From Lunularia cruciata (Eukaryota > Streptophyta > Marchantiopsida > Lunulariales > Lunulariaceae), in the NCBI GenBank assembly GCA_948567375.1, contig OX419757.1, positions 1,240,001 through 1,304,000 of the forward strand: a stretch of DNA of 64,000 nucleotides, in the 5' to 3' direction. Each line of letters opens with the position of its first letter. Positions within the stretch are counted from its first letter, which is position 1. Shown piece by piece: positions 10,988 to 21,990 of this stretch. Both the position numbers and the translations under genes were made by a program. Under the pieces are notes generated by a model. The model saw only the letters and a program-made list of their open reading frames with translations, made no database searches and had not been told where the DNA came from.

Positions 10988-11424
10988 TAATCAGATTGCT
11001 TAACACTTTCTACTCAACTCAACTCAGATCAGTCACTCTATAAATTGCCAACAACTAGGCACTGATTACAGTCAAACCACACCCACTCAAGCATAGAGAA
11101 TCCAGGTGACGCTCGCCGGCCTTTGTCCACCATAGCCAAGAACTCGAAGGCTCAACATCAGAGAAGTGAGCTCTTTGGAGCTCACTTTGAAACTATACCC
11201 CTGGACTCGAGCTAGCCCTGAAACCCTAACGGTCCCGCTGACGGCACACTCGACGGTGCAAACGGTGCAAAGTGACGGTGGGCCCCACCGTGAAGTCAGT
11301 ACCCCGAACACCAAATCTGACCGTCGGAAAGTAGTCTTTGAGATACTACTGAAATAACTCTAACTACTATCATTGGAACTCCAGTGTCCGAGCATCTAGA
11401 CGCGGAACTACAAATGGCGTGACA
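10988..11424 (-). repeat. Right LTR-like repeat (L) of the methyltransferase gypsy
   Basis: Second copy of the 1608-2055 repeat, about 437 bp. It lacks the flanking 105-bp A units seen on the left. On the minus strand it starts TGTCACGCC and ends CTGATTACA. Confidence 0.8.
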
Positions 11425-11454
11425 ATGGTGATGATAGGGTAGTAGATATTCCAC

Positions 11455-12030
11455 ATGTAATACCACTAGCTAGAAATAGTATCTAGAGGTGAAAATTGGC
11501 TTGGTAATATCTTGAGGGATGTTATATATGATGGTCTAAGTAGATTAGATAGAGGTGTCACCAAAATAGTACTTCTTCTAATAAGGTAGAGGTTGAAAAC
11601 AACATGAAAACTTTTAAGTCAATTTTGGAGGCATAAATTGGATGAATTAAGCCTTGAAATGATAGAGTCTAGTCCCTTTTGGATGGAAAGATGTTACCTT
11701 CTTCCACTTATTCATCTCATTGAGAGATTTCTATTGGTACCTTACCTATACAGTTTTGACCTTTGTACAAGAAGATTTCCCAAAGATTTCCCAAAGCAAA
11801 TATGACAAAGATTGACATATCACCAATCCATGCAATTGATCTCAGAGTGGATCTTGCTAATATATCACCAATCCATGTATCTGATCCAAGGGTGGAGATC
11901 CCTTTGAGTAAATCCTCTTTGCTATATAATAAACACAAGGTGCTCATTTGGGCATCAGAGTATTGAGGAACAAAGCCTTTTGTTTTTCTTGTGTTTCTCT
12001 TGGGAGTTCTCTTGTTCTTGGAACATTAGA
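11455..12030 (+). repeat. Gypsy LTR copy, same family as 60259-61005
   Basis: Starts TGTAATACC and shares long blocks with 60259-61005, including the paired CTAATA...TAG and ATCCAAGGGTGGAG stretches, a TATATAATAAA box region and a CTTGTTCTTGGAACATTA end. No coding sequence follows in order, so it is a solo or truncated LTR. The right end is approximate. Confidence 0.75.
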
Positions 12031-12276
12031 CCACCCCCTTTAAGCATTGTGGAGAGTGAGAGTAGAGAAGCATATCATGAGAATGAGCAATTGCATATCA
12101 AGGAGCAATAGCAAGTGAGATTTCATTAAGAGATAAAGAGCTTAGTATCAAGGCTCAAGAGTGTGTAATTTGAGAGCAAGAGCATATCATTGCTAAGAGG
12201 AGGCATGGTTTAGGGTTATGGAGTGGATGTTCATGGAGAGGGAAAGTTTGTAGGGAAAGAGAAGAGGGTACTAGAG

Positions 12277-12280
<4 letters not shown>

Positions 12281-12338
<58 letters not shown>
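12281..12338. repeat. (GA)n microsatellite
   Basis: About 29 uninterrupted GA units. It gives rise to spurious Leu-Ser repeat frames on the minus strand. Confidence 0.97.
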
Positions 12339-12342
<4 letters not shown>

Positions 12343-12352
12343 AGATGATAGT

Positions 12353-12852
12353 TGTAAAAGACCAAGAAATAGAAGAAAAGAAGGTTGGAGTGGAATATCA
12401 CATTGGGACGCTTGAATGAGTGAAACTCTGAATGCCTAGCATGAGCTTGGGCTTTGCTATTTATAGGGAGCATGCAAGGCTCTTGAGAAAATTCTCAAGA
12501 AGCTTCCTAAAAGCTGACTTCTTGGAATGCAAGCCAAGCTAACCGGGAAGCTTCTCAAGAAGTTTCTTTCTAGAAGTCGTCTACTTGGCATGCACGCTAA
12601 GCTAGTTGGAAGCTTCCCAAGAAGCTTCCTTCTAGAAAATATCTACTTGGTGTACAAGCTAAATTAGCCGGGAAGCTTCCCAAGAAGCTTCCTCCTAGAA
12701 GTCACCACTTGGCATGCACATTATCCAATACTTGGAAGGTACTAAGTAGCTTCCTAGATACTTCTAGAATATTCTTATTACTCTCGGCTAATTTGGCCTA
12801 TTTGCTACTTCCTTAGTCTCAACTAACTTATTGTAAACTCCATATTGTCACA
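12353..12852 (-). mobile_element. Solo chromovirus LTR with TSD ATAGT
   Basis: A 500-bp member of the LTR family also found at 53743-54104, 55077-55480 and 63246-63654. It starts TGTAAAAGACC and ends TTGTCACA. Direct repeats ATAGT lie at 12348-12352 and 12853-12857, a 5-bp target-site duplication. The body contains several GAAGCTTC palindromes in tandem (12480-12720). No internal region is present, so it arose by LTR-LTR recombination. Confidence 0.88.
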
Positions 12853-12857
12853 ATAGT

Positions 12858-14000
12858 AGAGTTAGATACATGTGTAAGGATGTGTGAGGATGTGGCTGAT
12901 GGATTGGATATGCTAGTGGAAGGAGAGAGACTAATTTCCAAGTTGCCTTAGAGAAGGAGGTTAGTGGTAGAGAGGAGTTAAAAAGGATGCAGGTTGAGTT
13001 AGCAATATAATGCTCTCTTTGTGTGAAGTGAGGATTGAGTTAGCAAGGCCTATAGAAAAACAATGCACTTGGATGAGGTCTACTCTAATGGAACTTGTAG
13101 TGCACATGGTGAATCAAAACACCTGCATAGGCATAAGAGGTGTAACTAGGGCAACTCAAATTGATCCTATGGAGATGTTGGAAACTCATACACCTTCCAA
13201 AACTACTTGGGGGTACTCCTTCCATATCTCATGGTACACAAATAATGTGGGCTTTCAAAGAGCCTAGAGAAGAGCCGTACTTGAGGGTGAGTGATACAAA
13301 GATTGGTCTTTGGAGGCCATGCACTTTTGATGACCTTGTTGACCCACCTTTATACCAAAGCCCAACTGTTGAGATATTGTGGCTTCAAGAGAGGAGAATT
13401 TCTTTGAAGGACGAGGTATCAAGGCTCTACAATTAAAGAAAGAATTTCAGCTTATTAAGAGTATTCATCCCTTGTATTCTTCACCACACAAACTTGAGGC
13501 AATATTGGATATATCATGTATAACATACATGACAGACCTTACTTTTGCTATGTTCTTTGAGTGGTGTAAGGAGACTAGTAGGAGAGGATAAGGGTACTAT
13601 ATAGCAAGTAGTACTTTGTGGTATGTTCCAAAACTAGGGATTAGAGAGTTTATGGACTTTTGTCTAAAGCACTTTGGGGTTATCATATGGACTAGTAGTC
13701 CAAAGAAGAAGGTGGAGCAACTATTCCGGTCCATGTGGGATTTGGGATTCCATCTTGAGGGAGTACATATGGGTACTAAACTCAAGGTTTGCCTTGGTGA
13801 GAAAAATGGGTTTATGGACCATTACAAAGGCTTTGTGGTGAGACCTTATAGTACATACAAATCTTTAAGTTTTTGCATATGAGATGTATTGATTGTTAAC
13901 ATGGATGTTTTACCTTACTATAAGAATCATCGTCAAGGTGCTACACATCTTCCTAGATTTAGTCCTATGAATATAGATACTAGCTCATCTCTCCATTAAG
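12858..14000 (+). pseudogene. Decayed coding remnant with FCP1-like phosphatase block
   Basis: Several short plus-strand frames lie in a row. The one from 13616 contains GIREFMDFCLKHFGVIIWTS followed by PKKKVEQL. This resembles the HAD-type FCP1/NLI-interacting domain, where a G-(I/L)-REF block precedes V-x-IWTSS. The catalytic DxDxT motif is not visible and frames change several times, so it is not a working gene. The assignment rests on one block only. Confidence 0.35.
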
Positions 14001-15370
14001 TTATCTTCTAGTATCTCTTCTTGATAGATTTTAGATATCAACTCAACCAATTATTATGTTCATGGAAGAAGAGTAGACCTCTAGCAGATTCATAGACTAT
14101 AGTGAAGATCTGTACGACTAGCTCTTGTTTTTTGGGAGCCCATCCTACATCTAGATGAGAGGTTATGGATGTGGACTTATCCAACGTATCTACATTGCAT
14201 CATATATAGGAGACTCAGAGATGCACTATTGAGGCATGGTTGTGGTCATGTGCATAGCCATGAGTAGAACCATTGTCTTGTACATACACTTTGTTTCATA
14301 AATATTTCACTTCTGAGTAGCACATGCTCAACTTCCTCTAGAACTTTATTTTTTATTTACTATATGTCCTCTTTCATTAAATGTATCTCAAATGTATGTC
14401 CTATCTTCTTTAATGTATCTCATATGTATGTCAAGATTTGGAAACATGAAACCCCTGTTTGTCATGAAACTAATATTTGTTAGAGGAAACTCATTTGCAT
14501 TATTCACTCTGATGCTTTTGCAAATGAATTATTGATTATGTTTTTATCTACTGACTTGTGCACTATGAAATCAAATTTTTTTCATTTCAACCAAGACCAC
14601 AATCAAACAAACTGCATTTCAACCTAGACCACCAAGGAATAGAAGTGAAGATATGTCAACATCAGCTTGTGACTACCTTTCTAAACCGTATACCTTGGTA
14701 GGATTCAAAGTAAAAAATCATAGAATTCACTCATTATGTTATAAGTTCAGATCTAAACCCTATGAAAAAGATTCTTAGGTTTCACAGTTAAATAAATTAT
14801 CCACTAACAAGTTTTTAAGGAAGATGCCATTACTAGGTGATCCATGTCTAAAAAACCTATGAAAAATGTGAAGCAAGTCTAAACAACACGGACTATGGTT
14901 AATCCAAATAACAATTTAGTATCTTGCACATTCTATTTATATTGAGTATCCCATGCAACTTGCATGGGACGTGAGGTATGAAAGTAAAGTTTATTTTTTA
15001 AACTCATGATGATGTAAACTCATGATATGATATCTAGTTAACTCCAACAACTACATTTACACCATTTAGGGCACCAATTTCTAAACTCACGTGTCTCATA
15101 CAATATCACAAGTAAAACAAAGCATTGACTAAGGTTCAATGGATTGAAGAAAAAGATTTATTTTGAGTAATGAGTGTCAAATGAAGGCATACATAGGATC
15201 AAATAAAAGGTTTATAAACCATTTATAACTGTATGAACAAATATGTACATCTTGAGCAATAGTTGTTATCTTGTTCCATATTGATATTGAAATATATTCT
15301 TCTAGAGCTAGACCTAGATGTACTCTTCCACATTGTAATTTGGCATTGGGAACTTTGGATCTAAAGCAAA
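14000..15370. other. AT-rich stretch, nothing recognised
   Basis: Long A/T-rich sequence without an open frame over 60 codons, exon signals or a repeat shared with other parts of the window. Confidence 0.6.
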
Positions 15371-15379
15371 GTTTGGATC

Positions 15380-16760
15380 TATAACCTAACTACTACTACT
15401 TCCACCCACTCTACATTATCTTTCACATTGTAATCTAGCACTAGGAAATTTGGATCTACAACAAATTTTAGATCTACAACATAACTACTACTACCACTCA
15501 CTTTGGATCCAGATCTTAATGGAGATGGATGCAAATCTATATTAGATAACATTGTAATTATTATTTTAATCTCTTCAAGAGTTTTTCCAGCCCTAGCCAA
15601 TTCAAGAGTCATGAAATAAAATATTTTTGACTTTGTAGTTCTCTCCTTGATTCTCCATTTTTCTACTTGGATTTCATTTTCTTTATTCTATACACTTATT
15701 TGGCCTCCACTTTTCTCTTTTCAGCTTCTATCTCAAGAATTCTACATCTCTCTCTAGCTTCTTTAGATTGCTCTTTTATTTACTATGATTGGCTAACTTT
15801 TGTGAGTGTGGTGATGCAGGATGTAATCCTTGCATTAACTTGACATGCTATTTTTCTCTTTTTTTAAGATTCACGGTCTTCTTCTCAAGATGCTATCTCC
15901 TCCTTATCCATTCCTTAGGTCTCCTCATCATGTGCCACTCCATCGACAAGTGCTAGTGGCACTCCATCTATTCCTCTTGTTCTTCCTTGACTGTCCTCTT
16001 CCATCCCATCTAGAAAATCTAGCATCTAAAAATCTGGCCTTTGAGTACTAGGATTGCAAAGATAGTTGAGTTCAACCTAAATTCTTGCAAATCTTCAACT
16101 ATTTCTTCATCTTCTCCTTGGAGTGCAACTTTGGTTGATGAAACACCAGGACATCATCTCCAACTCCAATATTTTTTGTTAAACTACCACCAATACTAAC
16201 TAATGCATGAGGAGATATATTAGCAAAACTTCCAAACATCAAATCCATGCACTCAAAAAAAGGACAAATATGATTTAACTTATCCTGTATTGTCCTACCA
16301 TCTTTGCTTGTACTCTTTGTTAGTAAGAAAATCACTTGTGCTCTTTGTTTACCTCCCTGTAAGCTTTCATATATCTAGCCCACTTCTTGTAAAATTTATC
16401 TCACCTTAACAAAGCAAGAAATCCCCTTCCATGTCGCACAAAATAGGTGGACATGTACTAAATGCAATCATCTTTTGAATTGGTTTCCAAAAATTACCTC
16501 CATGAGTTTGATTAAAATGATCCTCATATTCAAAGTAATCTAGAAGTTATGCAAAGTGCTTGCCAATCATCCAAATTTGGTCTTTGTCACATTTCACACC
16601 CTATGCTCGGTTCTCCTTGATCACTATCTTTAGTAGCTCTTGAAATCTTGGTGGTGGTGGATGAAACTTGGCTTTTAGAGAATGATCGTTTGGAATGGAG
16701 GATGGTGGATTGATGACTGAATTTGCTGCTCTATCTTCATCCCACACATTGAAATACTAG
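15380..16760 (-). pseudogene. Decayed minus-strand coding remnant, family not identified
   Basis: Several minus-strand frames run in the same direction with intervening stops. The recognisable pieces are a charged, Lys/Glu-rich stretch and one frame (16099-16335) that is uninterrupted for 78 codons. The order and composition resemble plant trihelix/SANT-type proteins with a C-terminal coiled coil, but I see no diagnostic motif. I treat it as an old transposon- or gene-derived remnant. Confidence 0.2.
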
Positions 16761-18420
16761 GAGTATTGGTTGTCTCCATTCATTGCATTGATTTGCAAAT
16801 GTTGCGCTCCTCTTGGTTGTGTTGTGCTCTCTTCTAATTACTCTTGACTACTCTTGCCGTGCAGATTTTTGACAAATTCTCATTTCTCACTCCTTCCACT
16901 TGTGAATCCTCTAACATACTCACACATTCAATTCATACTCTCACACTTGAGAAAAGGAGGGATGAATTCAAATTTTAGTCTCGTATCAAATCTGCACACG
17001 TCTTTAATTTATTATTGATACTTGTCAATTTCTGAGTTGATCAAGTTCCTGAAATTTTGTCTTGCATATGTTCTAACTGAACCTACCACCATTAAAAATT
17101 TTTTAAGCACCCATATCTCAATTTACAAAGGCATTCTCCTTGCACCAATTTTCTTTTACTACTACCTATGTTTTTTATTTACAGATGTCACTATCTTACC
17201 CATAAGTATTTGTCACTTTTAAAAGTAAAACCCCCTAAAGTGCTATCCTTAATCTATATCACTCCTACTAGAGTTATAAGAGCAGACATGGTCCTAATGG
17301 CATACGGTTCTATAAAAATATATCTGAATGTGGTAGAAGTGTTTCTTTATAGAAGGACATGTGTGAGTTAGATAGGAAGATGGGAGAGAATCAAAGAGCC
17401 GGGATGGTGTAGGCTACCAATGCATTTATTCACCTAAGTAACCATGGGCAGTGAACCAAACTAATGCATCCAAGATGAAGAAGCTCTAATAATAATCCTC
17501 CACCCTTAATACTCTCATACTTATAGTGGAACTAGAACTAGGGTGGAAAATTTAAAAGAATGAGAATTGCACTTGTGCTCTATACCTTGCATTTTCAAAT
17601 CTGTACTTATAAACTCAAGGGCTCTAGGTTGCATGTGAAAACTGCTCTAGCCGAGATCAAATCATCCAAAGGACTTCAGATGTAGGCATTGTTATTGCAA
17701 AATAGAGCAAGTAAGACATGTCATAGTGAGGTAATGTATTATTCTTCTTGCATAAATGATCCAAGCATAGATTGTATGCACCATGTAAAAAGCATTCAAA
17801 ACATCAATTTCCCATAGAAAGTAACAGTGCTTGGATTAACCTTGCTACCAAGAGTGATTATTGTTCTTGAAGCACATGACAACATTGTATTGTTTCTCCC
17901 TCTTGTGTGCAAGGGCAATTTGCTTCAGTTTTGGCACACAAATAAAGAAGTTAATGACACCACCAATAGTGAATCTGGTTAGGTTTCCGAGTTAGCATGG
18001 ATAGCCCTATTCAAAACTGTACACATTGTCCCATACCTCTAGGGCCAAGCCACATAAAGCAATACAAATATTCCAGTGCACAATCTCACATTCTGATCAA
18101 TCTCTAATTGATCTCTGATCTTTGATCACTACCAATCTCATGCAGAGGGGTAAGCTTATTATATATGGAGGAGTTGGCACCTACAATGTTTTTGGGTAGT
18201 TGAGCTCTCTTAGCTACTTTCCTCCCATTTTGTGGTTGTTGATAGCTCAATTTTGGAGACTTATATGATCAAGGTGGAGGAAGGATACTTTTCTCTCTAG
18301 GTGTTATTGCAACACAAGAGAGATGGTCTATCTCCATAGGCATTTGAAGACCTTCCATCCTTTGCTTCACTACCGTTAGATTGGACCAGAGGTTTGGAGT
18401 CTTCCTTGATGGAGCGATAG
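16760..18420. other. AT-rich stretch, nothing recognised
   Basis: No domain, RNA gene or repeat is visible. Short frames around 17022-17371 carry hydrophobic runs but no start or exon context. Confidence 0.5.
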
Positions 18421-18569
18421 TGTCAACATATGCTACATTCTTTCTTGGTTGACTCGTCCCTTCCTTGGAGCACTAGAGCACGTCTTTGCTCTTGCTCCAG
18501 CAAGGGTGCATGGTCTTGGATCCTAGCTTGACCGTGCATTAGAGCATTTTGACTCACACCAACTTCTTT

Positions 18570-19300
18570 CTCTATAGTGATGAGGTTCAGCCTAGGTTTA
18601 GTCCACCCGTTTGCATCTTTGTTACTCAATTGTGAGTGTGGTTCTACACTAGATGCAACCGTGTTCCATATGACATGGTGTCCTTATGGAGGACATAGGA
18701 TAGCTACCCATGAAGCCATAAGGGATATTGAGTTTGCTATGGCACTAGAGAGTGGATACCTTGCATGGAGGGAGTGTTCATATTTTTTTGTAGATGACAC
18801 ATGTCAAAGCATACTTATACTTGGTCCGAGATGTTCAGGTCAAAGTGGTAGATGTTGTGGTTACAGACCTTATGCGTGATGCAATTTTGGAGGGAGTGAT
18901 TACTCATCCTCTTGGATGTGCAGCAAGCGGTGCTATAGCACACAAGGTCTCCAAGTACAAGGGTATGCAGCAAGATCATCTCTTTGGAGTTATATAGAGT
19001 GATGGACATGGCATTTGACATATTTGTCAAAGAGTGCACGAGAGTTTATCATATTAGATGCAAGGGGTACCACTCTCACTTTCATACTTTGCAGCATACT
19101 CTATACAACATGTGTCCACTGCTGCGCATAGAGCATTGGCTAATGCAATCCATAGGAGAGCAATCACTCTAGATGATGCTTCATCGGTTGCTCCAATAGT
19201 TTGTGGACCTTACGACTAGCATAGCTCGGATATCTCAAGTGCGGTAGCGCAACTTTCTCATCTTGATACTATTGGGGCTTAGCCCCATTCTACCTCTTTT
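18570..19300 (+). pseudogene. C-terminal remnant of a non-LTR-type retroelement
   Basis: A frame from 18577 contains CECGSTLDATVFHMTWCPYGG, then HEAIRDIEFAM. This matches the C-x-CG-x2-LD ... H-x3-C-x2-GG ... H-x-A-x-RD pattern found at the C-terminus of some LINE-like polyproteins. A frame change near 18790 is followed by a DVQVKVVDVVVTDLMRDA stretch and AIAHKVSKYKGM, which fits the Asp-rich and K-x2-KY blocks of the same region. No reverse transcriptase core is present here. Confidence 0.4.
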
Positions 19301-19494
19301 GTCTCTCCCTTGGCTTGATGGGGTCTTCCCATCCTTCTTGTGTTCTATGAGGTCGGGCTTTATTAAAAAGAATATCTCACCTTGATTTTACCACCTCAAG
19401 GTCGTCATTGAAATGCACTTGGGACAGATGACAACTCCGGCAATGGACGACCACAAAGCCGTGGATTTCAAAAGATGTGGTGAAACACGAAAAC

Positions 19495-21990
19495 TTAGAC
19501 CCTTGAGGAATTGGCCCCGCATAAATGTTTGTAAGAAACGTTGAGGTAAGAGAGAGAAGTCAGTGATAGAACTAGCTGGGGTGGAATTTCACCAGTTAGA
19601 TTGTTGAAAGATGAATCCAGAACCTCGAGTTTGGTAAGAGTCGAAAGTGTGAAAGGAAGCGGGCCGGAAAGCAGGTTTTTGGACATTGATAAGTGCTTCA
19701 GTGACAAAAGACTACCAAGAGATGACGGAATGAGCCTGGTGTGGCCCGCTGCATCTAGACTCAGATGGCTCCGCGTGACTCAGTACCCAGAGACACAGGA
19801 ACTTCCCCACTAAGCTCGTTTCCTGACAGATCCAGAGTAGCCAGCTTTGGCATCCCACCAATAGCCGATGGGATACATCCTATGATCATGTTTGAGGACA
19901 GGTTCAGATACGGCACTGTAGACGAAATCCCAAGGCCTAACGATGCAACAGACCCAGTAAACAGGTTGGCACTAAGATCCAACTCTCGCAATTGTACTAA
20001 CTCACCCAGTCCACTGGGAAGTGGTCCAGTGAATAGATTTGAGAGCAACTTAAGAGATATGATCGAGGACAAATTCCCCGGTAGACAAGTTGGAAGCGAG
20101 TCGAAGCGATTGAAGCTCATATCTAGATGAAAAAGATCAGATAATCTACAAAGAGACTCAGGCACTTCTCCTCCAAGTTTGTTCTGTGACAGGAACTGGG
20201 TATCCAGCTTTGACAGATTCCCTAGGCTCGCCGGGATCTCTCCACTAAGAAGATTAGCTCGAAAAGCCAAGGTAAAGCAGGCTTCTTAAACCAATCCATT
20301 TGGAGCTATCGTCTGAATAATCACCACCCAAACTTGCCGGTATGCTCCCAGCAAGCTTATTGTTATTCAAGTAAAGATGGGTTAGTCGGGTCAAGTTGCC
20401 TAGTGCTGTAGGAACACTGCCATTAATTTGGTTTTTAAAGAGATATAACGTACTCAACTGGGTCAGATTCCCAACAAATCCAGGAATCGGACGGTGAAGG
20501 CATTTGACTTAAGATCCAAGTACTCTAATTTCAGCAGCGAACACAGAGTTTCAGAAATCCCCTCAAGGTTGTTTATGCCCAGGGTCAAATATTTCATCTG
20601 AGGCAGTTCCATATCGCCTCCGGTATGCTTCCCTCAAGCTGATTGTGTTGAAGTTTCAGGTTGGTCAAATTGAGCAGGTTCCCCAAAGCAGCTGGAATTT
20701 GTCCAGTTAGTGCATTATTCCCGAGTCCAAGCTGGCTTAACTTCGTCGTGGTGCCAACAGACGAAGCAGATTTGATCCCAGCTCAAGACGTGTCAACTCT
20801 TTCAATCGGGTAATGGAAGAGGGGATCTCATCAGTGAAGGAATTCCATTCAAGATCCAAATACTTCAACTTCGGTAGAGACCCAATCCAATCACGTAGCA
20901 GATTTGATCCCAGCTCAAGACGTGTCAACTCTTTCAATCGGGTAATGGAAGAGGGGATCTCATCAGTGAAGGAATTCCATTCAAGATCCAAATACTTCAA
21001 CTCGGTAGAGACCCAACCCAATCACGTAGCAGATTTGATCCCAGCTCAAGACGTGTCAACTCTTTCAATCGGGTAATGGAAGAGAGGATCTCATCAGTGA
21101 AGGAATTCCATTCAAGATCCAAATACTTCAACTTCGGTAGAGACCCAATCCATTCTGGTATAGACCCAGTGAGAACATACCATTGCAATTCAGGAGTGCC
21201 AACTCTGAGAGCCCACTGATTGTCTCAGGAATCACTGTGCCCGCTGTAGTTGTGTAATAAGAAAGATCAAGGTACTGCAAATTGGTCAAGCCAATACCGA
21301 TACACGCTGGAAAGTCTCCCTCCATGAAATTCAGCCCTAGGTCCAGCAACTGGAGATTGGTCGAATTGCAGTTATCTTCTAGCAAAGAACCAGTTCGCTC
21401 ATTCCCACGCAAAGACAGCTCTTCCAGACTAGATAATTTTGCGAGATCTGCTGCAGGGAAGGTTCCAGGTAAGCTGTTACCCGAAAGTAGGATGTTTTAA
21501 GCTTAGTAAGTGAGGACCATTCTGCAGGAATGCCGCCTTCAAAGATTTCGATCAAGTGATGCAGGTGTCCCAAATCGGGGCTTAAAACACCTTTCAGTTG
21601 AGCTTCTGCTAGCCCAAGTTTTTTGACAGCCCCAGTGGTCTTATCACATGTTATTCCATTCCACTTGCAGCGATCAGAAGACACAAGTTCCCACGTTGTA
21701 AGAACGGATGCAGGGTCTGAGGTAACTCTGGTCTTGAACGCGAGCAGAGCTGTGGATTCAGCTCAGAAACACGCTGGAGCACATCCACCCAGAAACAAAG
21801 CTGCCAATCCCAAGAGTAACGCAGTAGTCCCCCCACATCTCAGCAATCGTCTACATCGGCTTTCTCCATCCAGAGAGCACATCTTTCCCTTGCCTGTAAT
21901 GTATTGCATGTAAGACCTAAAGATTCCAAAGAGGAACAAAATGGTGGTAACGTAATCTGCACACATACTTTGAAGCTTGAACACCGATGT
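19495..21990 (-). pseudogene. Leucine-rich-repeat extracellular protein, broken copy
   Basis: From 21984 downward the minus strand shows a hydrophobic signal-like stretch (ALLLGLAALFLGG), an in-frame TGA, then an LRR N-terminal cap (STALLAFKTRV ... CKWNGITCD) and many plant-type repeats (LxxLxLxxNxLTGxIP). Frames shift near 21540, 21190, 20500 and 20270. The end has a C-terminal LRR (NLTGEIPPQL, then YLNVSYKHLCG) before a stop at 19495, with no transmembrane helix or kinase domain after it. It resembles a polygalacturonase-inhibitor-like or receptor-like LRR protein. With one stop and several frameshifts it is most likely a pseudogene, unless unrecognised introns repair some breaks. Confidence 0.75.
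20765..21157 (-). repeat. Tandem triplication of a 132-bp LRR unit
   Basis: Units start at 20765, 20897 and 21028, so the spacings are 132 and 131 bp. The copies are nearly identical and each encodes GSLPKLKYLDLEWNSFTDE plus RLKELTRLELGSNLL. A unit of 132 bp is 44 codons and keeps the frame. The single-base loss between units 2 and 3 (ACTTCGG against ACTCGG near 21001) shifts it. Confidence 0.9.

Larger units (their letters stand above)
1608..11424 (-). mobile_element. Ty3/gypsy LTR retrotransposon carrying a DNA methyltransferase and a PHD finger
   Basis: Direct repeats of about 440 bp flank a minus-strand interior of about 9 kb. The order along the element is primer-site-like sequence (10063-10074), gag with zinc knuckles, protease, cytosine-C5 methyltransferase, reverse transcriptase, RNase H, integrase, PHD finger and polypurine tract (2164-2174). 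Reverse transcriptase before integrase is the Ty3/gypsy order. All coding parts lie in one frame from 9735 to 2332. DNA methyltransferases inside retrotransposons are known from dinoflagellates and charophytes (published work recalled from memory). The combination with a PHD finger is seen here directly. The many in-frame stops make this copy unable to encode a full polyprotein. Confidence 0.9.

Noticed and set aside
12231-12473. Minus-strand frame with a long Leu-Ser repeat
   Set aside because: It is the translation of the (GA)n microsatellite and lies across an LTR boundary.
19495-21990. LRR receptor kinase
   Set aside because: No transmembrane segment or kinase motif (such as HRDxK or DFG) is seen downstream of the repeats before the stop or in the following 1 kb.
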